Source of the DNA: Scortum barcoo
Taxonomy: Eukaryota > Chordata > Actinopteri > Centrarchiformes > Terapontidae
Assembly: GCA_023238725.1 (NCBI GenBank)
Contig: CM041535.1
Location: 22,191,230 to 22,255,229, forward strand
Length of the DNA stretch: 64,000 nucleotides
Direction: 5' to 3'
A program made the position numbers and the translations under genes. The notes under the pieces were generated by a model, which did no database searches, was not told where the DNA came from, and saw only the letters and a list, made by a program, of their open reading frames with translations. Positions 37,901 through 48,846 of the stretch are shown in pieces (position 1 is the stretch's first letter; each line of letters starts with the position of its first letter).

Positions 37901-40900
37901 TCTTTAAGCTCACTCTCCTGATTAATGCTGAACATTTGGGAGGATTTTGCCTGAAGCGTTGGTAAGAGGCTCCAGATTTGTACACATCATAAATGTCATA
38001 TTATATTTCAGGGAGGAATGGATTTTGTAGGATCCTCCCTCTCTTGCCCTCCTTCCCCCCAGCACACTGCATGTTTTCGGCATCTTCAGACTTTTATATT
38101 TCTCCCGTGGTCCTCTTCAACCCCGTGCTATCAAATCCCATCCTCTGCTCAATTCCCTATATTTATAACTCTGCAACTTCTGAACTCTCCTCCCCTTTGT
38201 CTCTCTCCCTCTCCAGCTTTCTCCTCTATCGCACTTCTCTCCTTCATACTTTCCTCTAATTCCATCACACGGTCCCTCTCCCCTTCTCTCCCCTTCTCAT
38301 CTTTATCCTTCCATCACAGACCGGTGCTCTGCCTCAACCACGCATTCACAAACCATTTTTTCCCCCCCACCCTCACCTGCCATCCTCTGGCGCTCTTATC
38401 CTCTCATGCCGTATCTTTCGGTTCCTCCTTTCGCTCCCCACCCACCGCCCTCTGCTGTTTCCTTCCCCGATCTCATCTCAGCCCTTTCGTCTCGTCGCCC
38501 GCTGGCTCTCTCTCACCCTGGTTTGCTCTCCCCTACCCGTCCTCCTCGCCCTCTACACTCATTGCAGGTTCTGCAGGGTGTGCTGTCCGTCATTACTCGG
38601 GCAGTTCAGTTACTAAATAGTCCTCTTCCCTGTCCTCGGAGATGCTGCTGCAGCCGTTCGGGGACTTAAAAAGAAAAAGTGTGGTCCCCACAGGTTTTTA
38701 CTGTGCACAAATACTACCGAGCACAATATACACTTGCAAGTCAAGAAACAATAATGTGCATACAGACACACACCCCAACCCAGGGGCACAAGGATACTGT
38801 TTATTTCCTTCATAAATAAGCCCCCGTAAACCCTGTAGTGGGCACAGATATGATGGCTCTAAATAACCACTAATCAGATGATCAATACAGCAAAACTAAT
38901 GCATCATCAGTAATGCACTGAGAGTGTGTCTTATCTATTTCTTTCTTTTTCATTAACTCTGTCTTACTAATTTGCACTTTTTCTATTTCCTCATCAATCC
39001 ATCTGCCCACACACAGTAAAGCAGAGTTAGTACCACTCCAGTTGTCCTCATTTTCCTTCCATCATTTTCCACAACTATCGCTCTATCCATTTATCTCTTT
39101 CTCTCTTACCTCACATGCTCTCTCTCCCCCTCCCCTCCACCACCTTCACCATCCCCCTGTTATATTCTCGCCCTCTCCCTGTATCTCTCTATCCCGCTTT
39201 CCCTCAAGGCGCCTCCTGAGTACACTACCACCCCCGCGGAATACCTTCTGTTCCAAACCCGCATCCACCTCGCTCATATTCATGACTAATACATTACACA
39301 CACAGTCTCACACACTCACACCACGTTCATTACCAGCAGTGAGCAGTGAGTCAGTTAAAAAGTCATAAAGAGCATAATAAAGCTCCTCCATCTGCAAACC
39401 TATTAGCAGTGGACAATCCTAGGGGGTCACACCAGCAAGCACAAACTCTTACTGTTCACACACTGGAAAAAATAAAAAACATGACACTCAGGCTGTGTTT
39501 TATGTGGGGTCAGGTGATAATAATGAGCTTGTAATTAATGCCAGTGTTCATTAATAGATTGGTTACCGAGACAAGGCGTCAGTCTTGATAAGTGGGCAGC
39601 GGGACGGATGGCAAAGGGGTGATGTGTGTCGTGGGCTTTTGCAGGATCAGGATATATTTATAATTAATCTTAATCGAAAATTCCTTCCGAAAGTTTGAGC
39701 TGTGCAAATTCAGCAGTGATTAAACAGCAGAGAGAGATGTAGAACAAATTACCTGCTTTGGGTCTTTCATTTGGGATCATGGGGAGATGTTCTGCAGTAT
39801 GTGAGAAATCCTGTTTTTAATGGACTGATGCTCATCAGTGTAAACCGGCAAGGGAAAGAAACTGAGTTCTGATGAGTCACGCATAGGACTTGTAGACACG
39901 CAATGTACTCTTCTGGAAAAATAAGTAGTTAATGTAGAAATGTTTACTGTACTTGAATGAAGATGTTTGTGGTATTACGTGAAAATATGATATTTCTTTC
40001 TACATAAGCAGATCAGGTAGTGACCATGAAATAAGGACAAATAAATATAATCTTCTTGGACAACTCTTCTTTGTCAGTGACATTATAAAACTGTCAGTAA
40101 CATTTATCTGTCTATGGTGAGCCACTCACTCAGTTATTCGGCCTTATGTTACCTTATTACCTTACATAAAAATGATTCCATTCAGTGTGGGTATGATATT
40201 TTAAATGTGGAGGAGAAACAGTCGGCACTCTATCGAATCATCAGGATTGATTCTCTTCTTGTACATATTTGAGAAGAGCTGAAGAATAACCACCTCAAAC
40301 TTTTATTTAGCGAGTCTGATTTAATCCATCTCAGAGTCCATACGCAAAGTTTTCCTGCCAATCAAGTAATTGGTTATAAAATGTTGTGTGTGTGCACAGA
40401 TGAAGTTTTAACAGGATGGAACAACCAAGTCCTACAGTTTTTAAAAGAATTCAGGCTGTGAAAATCCAAAATGTAGAATCCTCCATTGCAGAAAGATATT
40501 TTCAAGGTATAAAAGATATCCATCATTAAAATGACCTTTGAGGCAATGATCTGGCCCCCTCGTGAAGACAGACCTGAGTGAATGAAAATATTACATAGTG
40601 TTTTGAATGTCATGTCGACTCCATTTGCTCACAAAGACTAAGGCATGTGAAAGATGAATGACACCATGTTGACGGCAATCATTCACCGCCGCCGCAGGTT
40701 CTTTTCAGGTAATTTCTTCTCAGGTTATCATGAATGCATGCAGACACGATTGCGAGGAGTGGTACTCACGTCAGCCCAGGCCAGAAGCTGCCATACTGCC
40801 AGCCAGAGGAGTTCATTTAAAAGCTGGCACGTCAGCAGAACCTCTCCACACACACGCACACAGCTCCAAGTGGCTGTTGTTTTATTCATCACTGCAGTAA

Positions 40901-41338
40901 GGTAGGTGGCCCTCAGGATTCAACTCCCACACGGTGGTGTACATGAGGTATAGGTGTCATGGTGCATGTCTATGTATGCATGCATTTGTTTGCGTTTGTT
41001 CACGATATAGTCTGTATGTATGAGTGTGCCATAACAAAAAATGGTGTGTGAGGGCATTGGTGTGTTTTCGAGTTTCAAGTTTTCAAGGTCCTGCAATTTA
41101 TTGTAAAAACAGCTGATAAACCTCCCCTTACAGTACTTAGTAGTGTCACCAGAAGATGTATTTCAGCTTGAGATGACTTTGTAAAGACCAGCCAGTCTTC
41201 TACAGCACACACAGCACCTAAACCACCTAAAAGCCTTATACATGAACAAGATGCAGAAAAATAAACATTACATTGTTTGACATTTTAGGCCTTTGCTGCA
41301 ACAAATAACAGAAAAATGAATCATGTTGTTGGAAGGAT

Positions 41339-41357
41339 GTTGACTTTAAAAGTCAAC
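41339..41357. repeat. 19-nt near-perfect palindrome
   Basis: Arms GTTGACTTT and AAAGTCAAC flank a single central A. Confidence 0.9.
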
Positions 41358-43612
41358 TTTTTTAGAGCAATTCACTGAAATGCTGAGTGGAAAACACCCG
41401 TAATTAAAGTTGGACCATCTGATGTGAGGTCATTATACTGTCAGTAAAAGTGGTCACTGTAGAAAATACAACTGACCTTGATGTACTGGCTGCCTACAAA
41501 GCAGCTTTCCTGCCCAATCAAGAAGCCATCTTGTTAGAACAAAAGCAAAAACCTCCCAAGAGGAAGGCAGTGAACAAAGAAGCGACTCCAGTGTTCATTG
41601 TTGTCTGCGCACATATGATTACATACAAGATGATAAATACATGCTCAGCTGCCAAATGAATCATGGAAGTAGTCATTAACTGTTCTGCTGAAATAGAAGT
41701 TAACAGCATTAAAAGATGATGCTAAATTTAATAACAGGGGACTGCAGATGAATTTCAGCTTGGTGGCCAGTACTCAGTGAAGAGCATTCAGCACCAGCAG
41801 AGAGCTGTTGAGGTTTAAATGGACTGATGTGTTATGCGAATGTGTGTGGCAACTGGGTAGTGGAGGGAGATGAGCAGATTGTAGGTGGTGCAAATGGCTT
41901 CATGTTCATGTCTGAACCTCCCCTATGAGCTTCTTTTGTGCGAGATATTTTCCACACTTGCACTAAAGTGAAAGGATTGCATATAAATTTTACAATTAGA
42001 TCCCCTGGCAAATGATTCCCCATTATCCATTCAGGCAAATTAGCCATGAAGTTGAGCGTACAGGAGAGGGTCAAATTCGGGCCAGTAATCAACACGTCTG
42101 AAGCTAAAAATGAAATAATGCAGTCTCATCTGACCTCTTTGCAACACACAGACTCACACACACACATTCGAACACGCTAGAGAGAGTGGAAAGCCTGAGC
42201 AGGAGTGTGGGAATAAAGGAAAAAATAGGTAAAGGGAGGGGAAAGAAAGCGGCGTGGGTAGGGGTTTGTTGAAAGACAGAGAGAAAGGGTGCTACAGAGA
42301 AGTAATATAGCCTAATCCTAAAATGCTCCATTTCATAATTTAGAGATAATCATATGATACACATTGGTCTTTCTGAAACTCAGCTCCATGAAAAAAATAG
42401 CTGCTGAAAGCAGTACAGAGAGAAAAAATAAGCACCCTGTTTCTGCAACAATCGACAGACAGAATTATGATGGTGGCATATTCATTTTGAGATTAGTATA
42501 TTTCCAAAGCAATCTGCTATGCACCACATGCAAATTAGACCAGAAGGTTTGCATTTCAAATTCCAATCTGCTTTGGCAATCTGTTTCGAGTCCAAGTCTT
42601 CCATCACATTCAGATCTAGTCTTTTTGGGGGTGCTTTGATAAGTTCCTTCACACATTACCCAGAGGAAATTCAAATTTAGTGCAAATGATACCCCTTGAA
42701 CTTGTCTTGTAAAGAGATCTAAGCTTGGCAAAGATGGTCTGAGGAGCTGGACATGCTAATGGGAAGCTGTGGAATCTTTTCACCTTGTGTCCATCCAGCA
42801 GAATGAGTAATGGGACTCCAGCAGGTCCACATTTTAATAGTAGTCAGCTTGATCCTATTGTGTGGTGTTTTTTTTCTGTTTTAGCTATTTTTAGTTGGGT
42901 ATGGCTGCATTAAGTACATACTCCCTGTTTCCAATGGCGACCTACTTCTAATTCGTACAATGACACATAATTAGCTTGGAGCTTCCCAGTACAACCACAG
43001 TTGTGTGTTACCTGAATCTTAAACTTCTCCAAGGTTTAAGCAACATGTGTTTGGTCTTGAGGATGTCTAATCTAACCTTCTGGCAAAAGATACCCCATAT
43101 CTTGTCAAGTCCTAAAGTGATCATTCATCTGGCTTATTCCCCTCAAATGTAAGATTAGGAGCCTAGTATCCTACAGCAAGTTCATCGAGAGGAATTTCAG
43201 CTAAACATCTGAAAGACCTACAGTTTTACTGGCATGTCTTATTTAGACCCTTTAGAGAGAGAGTTTTAGAAAAGCGGTTGGTTTGTGACCACAATGAAAC
43301 AGACCTGACATGCAATTTCTGTTGGTGTGCCACAACTTGGTGGCTTTTTTCCACAGATGTAAGGTGAAGCATGTCCAAGGCCAGTCCAGGATGATGGTTA
43401 CAAAGAGCAGATGATAAGAAAACCCACCCGAGTTAAGACCAGTACAAACAGTGCTCAATCAACAAGGACCACCAGAAGTATTGCTGGAGGACCCCGATTG
43501 ACATTCAACACCTTAAGATCTCTAATGGTACACCCTGAAGACATCACTGTGCTGTGGAATCACATACAACAGCGGGGAACACTAACACTATAGTGGAACC
43601 TGTATGAAGCGA

Positions 43613-44005
43613 CTAAATAATAATAATGGATTAGATTTATATAAGCGCTTTTCAAGGCACCCAAAGCACTTTAAGCACTTTACATTGTATCCATTATTCA
43701 TTCACTCCATTATTAATTCACTCATACCTGGTAATGACGGTAAGCTACATGTGTAGCCACAGCTGCCCTGGGGCAGACTGACGGAAACGTGGCAGCCAAT
43801 CCGCGCCTACGGCCTCTCCGACCACCACCAAACATTCATATCCACATTCATACACCAGCGATGCCAACACTGGAGGCAAGGAGGGTGAAGTGTCTTGCCC
43901 AAGGGACACAACAACAGATGACTGGGGGAGTGGGAATCGAACCGAACCACCAACTTTCCTAGTTATTGGACAACCCGCTCAACCACCTGAGCCACTATCG
44001 CCCCG
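43613..44005 (-). mobile_element. tRNA-derived SINE, V-SINE-like
   Basis: Read on the minus strand from about 44005: a tRNA-like head with box A TGGCTCAGGTGG (43983-43994) and box B GGTTCGATTCC (43933-43943), both close to the RNA polymerase III consensus. A central segment follows whose plus-strand form is GTGTCTTGCCCAAGGGACAC (43890-43909). The 3' part reads TGTAAAGTGCTTTAAGTGC, then GAAAAGCGCTTATATAAATC and a short ATT/ATA-repeat end near 43613-43625. The central word and the AAGCGCTTATATAAATC tail are, from my knowledge of fish repeats, typical of a widespread V-SINE-type family; the family name is from memory and unverified. The copy is nearly full length at about 390 bp. Just outside the head, the 11-mer TCGCCCCGAAC occurs twice (43998-44008 and 44011-44021). 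Confidence 0.82.
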
Positions 44006-44021
44006 AACTGTCGCCCCGAAC

Positions 44022-45189
44022 ACTGAAACAGAAAACATCAGCTGTCTATGAACACGACACGAGCATCGACTGAAAAAGTGTTAAAGTCGTCATCCAGGAG
44101 TCAGAGAACAGCCAGAGAAAGATCAAAGGCCATTTATAACCAACACTAAAGACTATCTTTGAACGGAGACAGGAGTTAAAATCCCTCCACATTTGATCCC
44201 CTGGTATCACATGACCATGAACCTCTGTCGACATAAGTCTATTAGAGTGAAACCTCAGGTATTGTGCTCTCTAAATTTAAAAGATTCAAGCCAAACAAAT
44301 ATCACTTCCACTTCTCTTGACATCTATAACAGAGAACATTCTCCTGTTAACTCGATTCATTGCATTCATTGTTTCTCTAAATAAGCAGATTGTAACTTGA
44401 ATTTTCATCTACTCTGCCAAATGTTTCTTATTTTCTCTCTGTAGCAGTTTTGTGCTTCTCCTTCCTTTTTTCAACAAAGTCAGTCGGTCTCATTATTCTA
44501 CAAAGGCAAATTCTGCTACATTCAGAAATCGAAGATCAAAACCGATATACATACACATCATAAGCTAAGTGTGAGTCGAAAGCCTTTGAAAGGGTTATTA
44601 TCGACCATTATGACCTAATGCACATCGCTCCCTGCAGCCTAAACCCTACACCTCTACATATCCATCCATTACTTCAATTCCACTACTGTAACCAAACTTT
44701 AGATGATATTTTCTAGACTATTTTTATAGACTGCTTTGGGAATTTTCTTCGCAACACTGAACAACAGCTGCAACAAACACAACAAAAATAATAGCAGAAA
44801 ATCAATTTCTGTCCTCACAAGAACCTGTTTCATCTCTCCCTCTCTCTCTGGCTCCTTATATGAAATGTAATTCCAATTAGTGACTAATTATGGAGGATTA
44901 GAAAACCATGGCATGAGTATCACATATTTAATTAACAAACTGTAAGGAACAAAGTGTGCAAGTCTATCTACTGTAGGTCTCTCCGGACGTAGCCACCATT
45001 AGAGAGAATGACATTAGTCCATTTTTGTGTGGAAAAAGTTCAGATCAGAACAGTAGGTGCCAGTGGTTTGATGAATTTGCAAATGAACAGAAGGTACGCC
45101 AGTTCATTACTCAAGTAATAAACTTTTCCAATGCAAACTATTCCAGGCGAAGGAGCAAAGTAAGGGTAACGCCATACTTGATGTCACAT
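44022..45189. other. Intronic sequence between SINE and LINE remnants
   Basis: AT-rich sequence with no repeat family or gene recognised. The frame at 45025-45231 (+) ends within the hairpin at 45190-45245 and resembles no known family. Confidence 0.5.
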
Positions 45190-45245
45190 GTTTTAGCCTT
45201 TTGTCTAATGAAACACATGCAGTTTCATTAGACAAAGACTAGAAC
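45190..45245. repeat. Compact hairpin (about 23 bp stem, 7-nt loop)
   Basis: The inner arms TTTGTCTAATGAAAC (45200-45214) and its exact reverse complement (45222-45236) flank loop ACATGCA. The stem continues outward for about nine more positions with one bulge, one mismatch and one G-T pair, to 45190 and 45245. Confidence 0.85.
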
Positions 45246-45289
45246 TTTCAAAGAAAAAAAACATTTTGCCACGTCATGTGTGTTGTTTC

Positions 45290-46346
45290 CTGCTGTTTTT
45301 CTCAGTAAAATGCCAACCTGGAACAGTGCTAACAGCTCAACAGATGCCTTTTGGCACTTTCTTTGGTCACCAAATGACTCCAGCCTCCAACAGGCTTCTC
45401 TGCAGCACCGGTGCTCTACGCAGGGAACGGTTCTGGCTCCTTTCCTGTTCACCCTCTACACTGCAGACTTTTCACACAATACTCCATCCTGTCATCTCCA
45501 GAAGTTCTCTGATGACTCTGCTGTTGTTGGCCTCATTCACAGATGAGGACGATAGAGAGTAAAGAAAGGACTTATTCAGGACTTTGCGGACTGCTGCCTG
45601 CGGAACAACCTCCAGATCAACGCTAGCAGGCATTTACGCAGGCGTAGCCACTCTCCGCCAGCACACCACCGGTGAGCATCCAGGGAACGGACATTGACAC
45701 TGTGAAGTCCTACAAGTACCTGGGTGTTCACCTAAATGACAGTCTGGACTGGTCGGACAACAACACACTAATGACACCCTTGTCAAGGAAGGGTCAACAG
45801 CAGACTGTTCCTACTCAGGAGGCTGAGGTCTTTTGGAGTGCAGGGACCACTCCTCAGGACCTTTTATGACTCTGTGGTGGCATCAGCCATCTTTTATGGG
45901 ATAGTCTGCTGGGCCAGCAGCATCACGGACAGGGACAGGAGGAGAATGGACAGACTGGTGAGGAGGGCCAGCTCTGTCCTGGGATGCCCCCTGGACTCAG
46001 GTGGAGGTGGTGGGAAACAGAGCAATGATGGCCAAGCTGTCATCCCTGTTAAACAACACATCCCCCCCTCTACAGGACATTCTGACAGCTCTGGGCAGCT
46101 CCTTCACTGTTTTGCACTCTCTGAGATATTATACATTTCTTATATGTATATGTTCAGGCACATTCCCTCTGTACTATGTATACGTTTACCTACAGTTATA
46201 GCTATTATTATTTATCTTGGATTATTTTATATTTTATTTTATTTTATGTCTTCTTACTGTATTTTCCACTGTGTGTTTTCGCTGCTGTTGCGCTGTCAAT
46301 TTACCTGTTGTGGGACTAATTAAGGAATCTGAATCTGAATCTGAAC
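45290..46346 (+). pseudogene. Broken, 5'-truncated LINE (L2/Rex/CR1 group) reverse-transcriptase fragment and 3' tail
   Basis: Three plus-strand frames together carry pieces of a non-LTR reverse transcriptase in the right order. STGA (ending near 45415), then in another frame QGTVLAPFLFTLYTADF and the catalytic-type FSDD motif (45505-45516). Next DFADCCLRNNLQINA (about 45580-45630), then SIQGTDIDTVKSYKYLGVHL (about 45675-45734), and TFYDSVVASAIFYGIVCW (about 45862-45915) with RRASSVLGCPLDS. Frameshifts, a stop and a deletion between these pieces show it is dead. The 3' end is an AT-rich untranslated region and a TCTGAA tandem tail (46326-46346). The endonuclease and most of the 5' half are missing, which is typical of incomplete target-primed reverse transcription. 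Placement in the L2/Rex1/CR1 (Jockey) supergroup is from motif recall. The left edge is approximate. Confidence 0.85.
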
Positions 46347-48832
46347 AGGTTTCCTCTTGTTCAGTGAAGATTAAGCTAAACTTTCTGGGACTGCAGTCTT
46401 CTGTAGTATACACATTGTACAAGTGCACTGACCCATGCATAAACCATCTGATAGATGATGGTATACTGTGGAAGGACCAAACAGCAGTTTCAGGAATCAA
46501 TAAGCAGCATGGTCATGATTTCCCTTATTGTGTAAATGTGGAACGAGTTCTTGATGTCCAAACTCAGTGCCCCTTGTTTTACTGTTTCTATTTATCGCCT
46601 CTCCATTATTTCTCCACACTTGCCAAAAACAGATTAGTTTTTTTTTTTTTTTTTAAACAGACTGAAAGTCTAGCACAATAGCTTTGAACTTCCTCCATAA
46701 TGCATGATGGTGAGAAAAAGCACAGACTGACATGGTAGGGAACGACAGACGGGAGAGGGAGAAGCAGAGCGGAGATTAAATGAGAGGATGAGACAAAAAG
46801 GAGGAGTGAAAGATGAGAACTGAAGAAAAGGGAAGACCGGGCAATTGTCCAGGAGGGGTTCATTTGTCTGCAGGTCCCCTAATGGACGAGAAAACCGCAA
46901 CTCATGATCCAGGGAACAAATGATGCAAGCAAGCGAGTCATGGTAAAAAAGGAGGTAAACAGTAAAAAGTAAAAAAAGGAAGGGGAACATGGGGAGAAAC
47001 AGGACATAGAAATATATACTGTAACATGAAGCAGAAATAAAACTAGAGTAACGGAGACAGAGAGAGTAAGAAAGTCAACAGGCAAATTTGTCTTCTGCAC
47101 ACACTCGAGGCAACATGAACATGAGCAGAGAGCGGATCTATGTTTTTCCTCTTCGGGGCTGGTTGTAACCTCTGAATGATTCAACAAGAAATGTCACTGT
47201 ACAGAAATTAGTAGCCAGGCACACAAAAGCTACTGAGAGCAGTTTATCCACGACATTAGCACAAGAATAGCACAGCACACACCGAAAAAATACCAATCAT
47301 TTAAGAATTGTTCAAAAACTATTTTAGGGATATTTTCGCCACAGAATAATGACGAGTAGGTGAACTTTTTTTTTTTTTTTTTTAACATTCTTTATTATAA
47401 ACTATAGAACTTAAGATACAGAGAAATTAAATTATCTGATCATCTACTGATGCCAACTCATTTTGATTAATGACATGTAGACTGACGTCTGAATATGCAT
47501 GCTTTTGCCATATTTGTGTTTGGAAAAAGAAGAAGAGGAACCAAGCATGTTTCCATCCGTACTATGATGATATTCTGGCTTTGAGTATTGATGTTTTCAT
47601 CTAATATTTCATCTAATTTATTGGTGGGTGATACAGCCTGAGACTAACAATGTCATTGTTAGGCCATTATATCCAGGTTACTAATGTTTTGTTTTTTTTT
47701 CTCCATTAGCCACTCCATACTGTATATTGTTCCAGTAAAGTGCAATGTAGACTTTAAGGCAGAGAAAAGACAATACCTAAGCTCTATCACAGAAGTGTAA
47801 CAGTCATACTCCCAATGGATATCTAGTTTAATTTCAATATCGACCCCCAGTAGAAACTTGGCAGACGTGGACACATCACTTGTTATTGAGCTTCTGGGGA
47901 GAGAGAGCATCAAAGCAAACTTTCTACCAGGGGTGAATAGATGAATTTGATGTGCAATCACTTACAGGATGAGATAATCTCAATCTCTGTCTATTCCTTT
48001 CGTATTTCTGGTATCTGTAAAGAAAGTGGGAAAGTCAAAAGAGTTATGGAGATGTGGAAGGAAAAGGCTTGGGAAAATTCAGTCAGCGCGAGCTACCTTA
48101 CAGAACATGTACATGTCAGACCAGCTGCAGCACCACAGCGATGTAAAGAAAGTTTTCATGCTGTTGTTGATTTAGCCTGCAGCAGAGGCTCTTAATTGAC
48201 ACTTCAGTGGAGACAGAAAATCGTACTGAACAGCTAGGAGCCCATTTAAAATATCTGAAAAATAAGTCTTTTATGGAAGTAGGATGACTTTATTTACACA
48301 GCTGACATGTGAGTTGATTATTAATGAGATAATGTAATTAAATCTGCTGAGGCACTACAAGCTAGCTCGTACTGTATGTTTTGTTTTTTTTTTCTTTGAG
48401 GTTGTTTCACGCCTTTAGTTGTTCTTTCTGTTGTGAGCAGAATCAGGTGAGAAACTTGTGTTAAGTGCCTCTGGAACAAGCTCAACACATATTAATTCTC
48501 AGCCATCTTCTGTATTCCACTCGGCTGTGTTTTAATGGCCGAAGGTGCTGATGTGGAAGGGTGCCGCCAGTGCTGTAATGATCCGAGCTGGGCTGCTTGG
48601 AGGAAGTGTGTGATGTACTGAGCTGAGCATATGGGAGTGTGGTGTGTGATCATGAGCGTGAATCTGCATACATGTTTATATGATCGGGGGGAAAGAGCAG
48701 GCTTAGGAGGTTAAGTGTGTAAATGGGTGTGTGTGAAGCAAACCCTACACATATGCTGAGCAGTGTCTTAGTAGATCCCCTTTCCCCCCCTCATATGTAT
48801 GTATGCGTGTGATACGGAGACTTTTTTAAAGC

Positions 48833-48846
48833 TCAGCAGGGGGCGC
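48833..48846 (+). promoter_or_regulatory. Candidate CTCF binding site
   Basis: TCAGCAGGGGGCGC matches 13 of 14 positions of the commonly used vertebrate CTCF core CCASYAGRKGGCRS, and the AGGGGGCGC centre is exact. Binding is not shown by sequence alone. Confidence 0.45.

Larger units (their letters stand above)
31558..43612. other. Intronic sequence, no gene seen
   Basis: Contains poly-T 34394-34411, (AC)n 34756-34776, TG-rich sequence 35020-35060, pyrimidine-rich blocks at about 36655-36970, 38030-38550 and 39040-39250, and a 19-nt palindrome at 41339-41357. The 200-codon frame at 38018-38620 (+) and the 163-codon frame at 36749-37240 (+) are translations of CT-rich DNA and show no domain features. 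Confidence 0.5.

Noticed and set aside
38018..38620. 200-codon open frame on the plus strand
   Set aside because: It lies in a CT-rich tract, translates to Ser/Pro/Leu/Phe-rich sequence, overlaps equally open frames and has no domain, so it is compositional.
43411..43593. 60-codon basic open frame (+) next to the V-SINE-like element, considered as a transposase relic
   Set aside because: Basic composition alone is not enough; no helix-turn-helix or catalytic motif could be identified.
46700..46725. Possible grid2 exon 1 donor on the minus strand near a TCACCATCATGC sequence
   Set aside because: The frame does not give the Asp-Ser-Ile-Ile-His-Ile-Gly end of the signal-peptide exon and no signal peptide precedes it.
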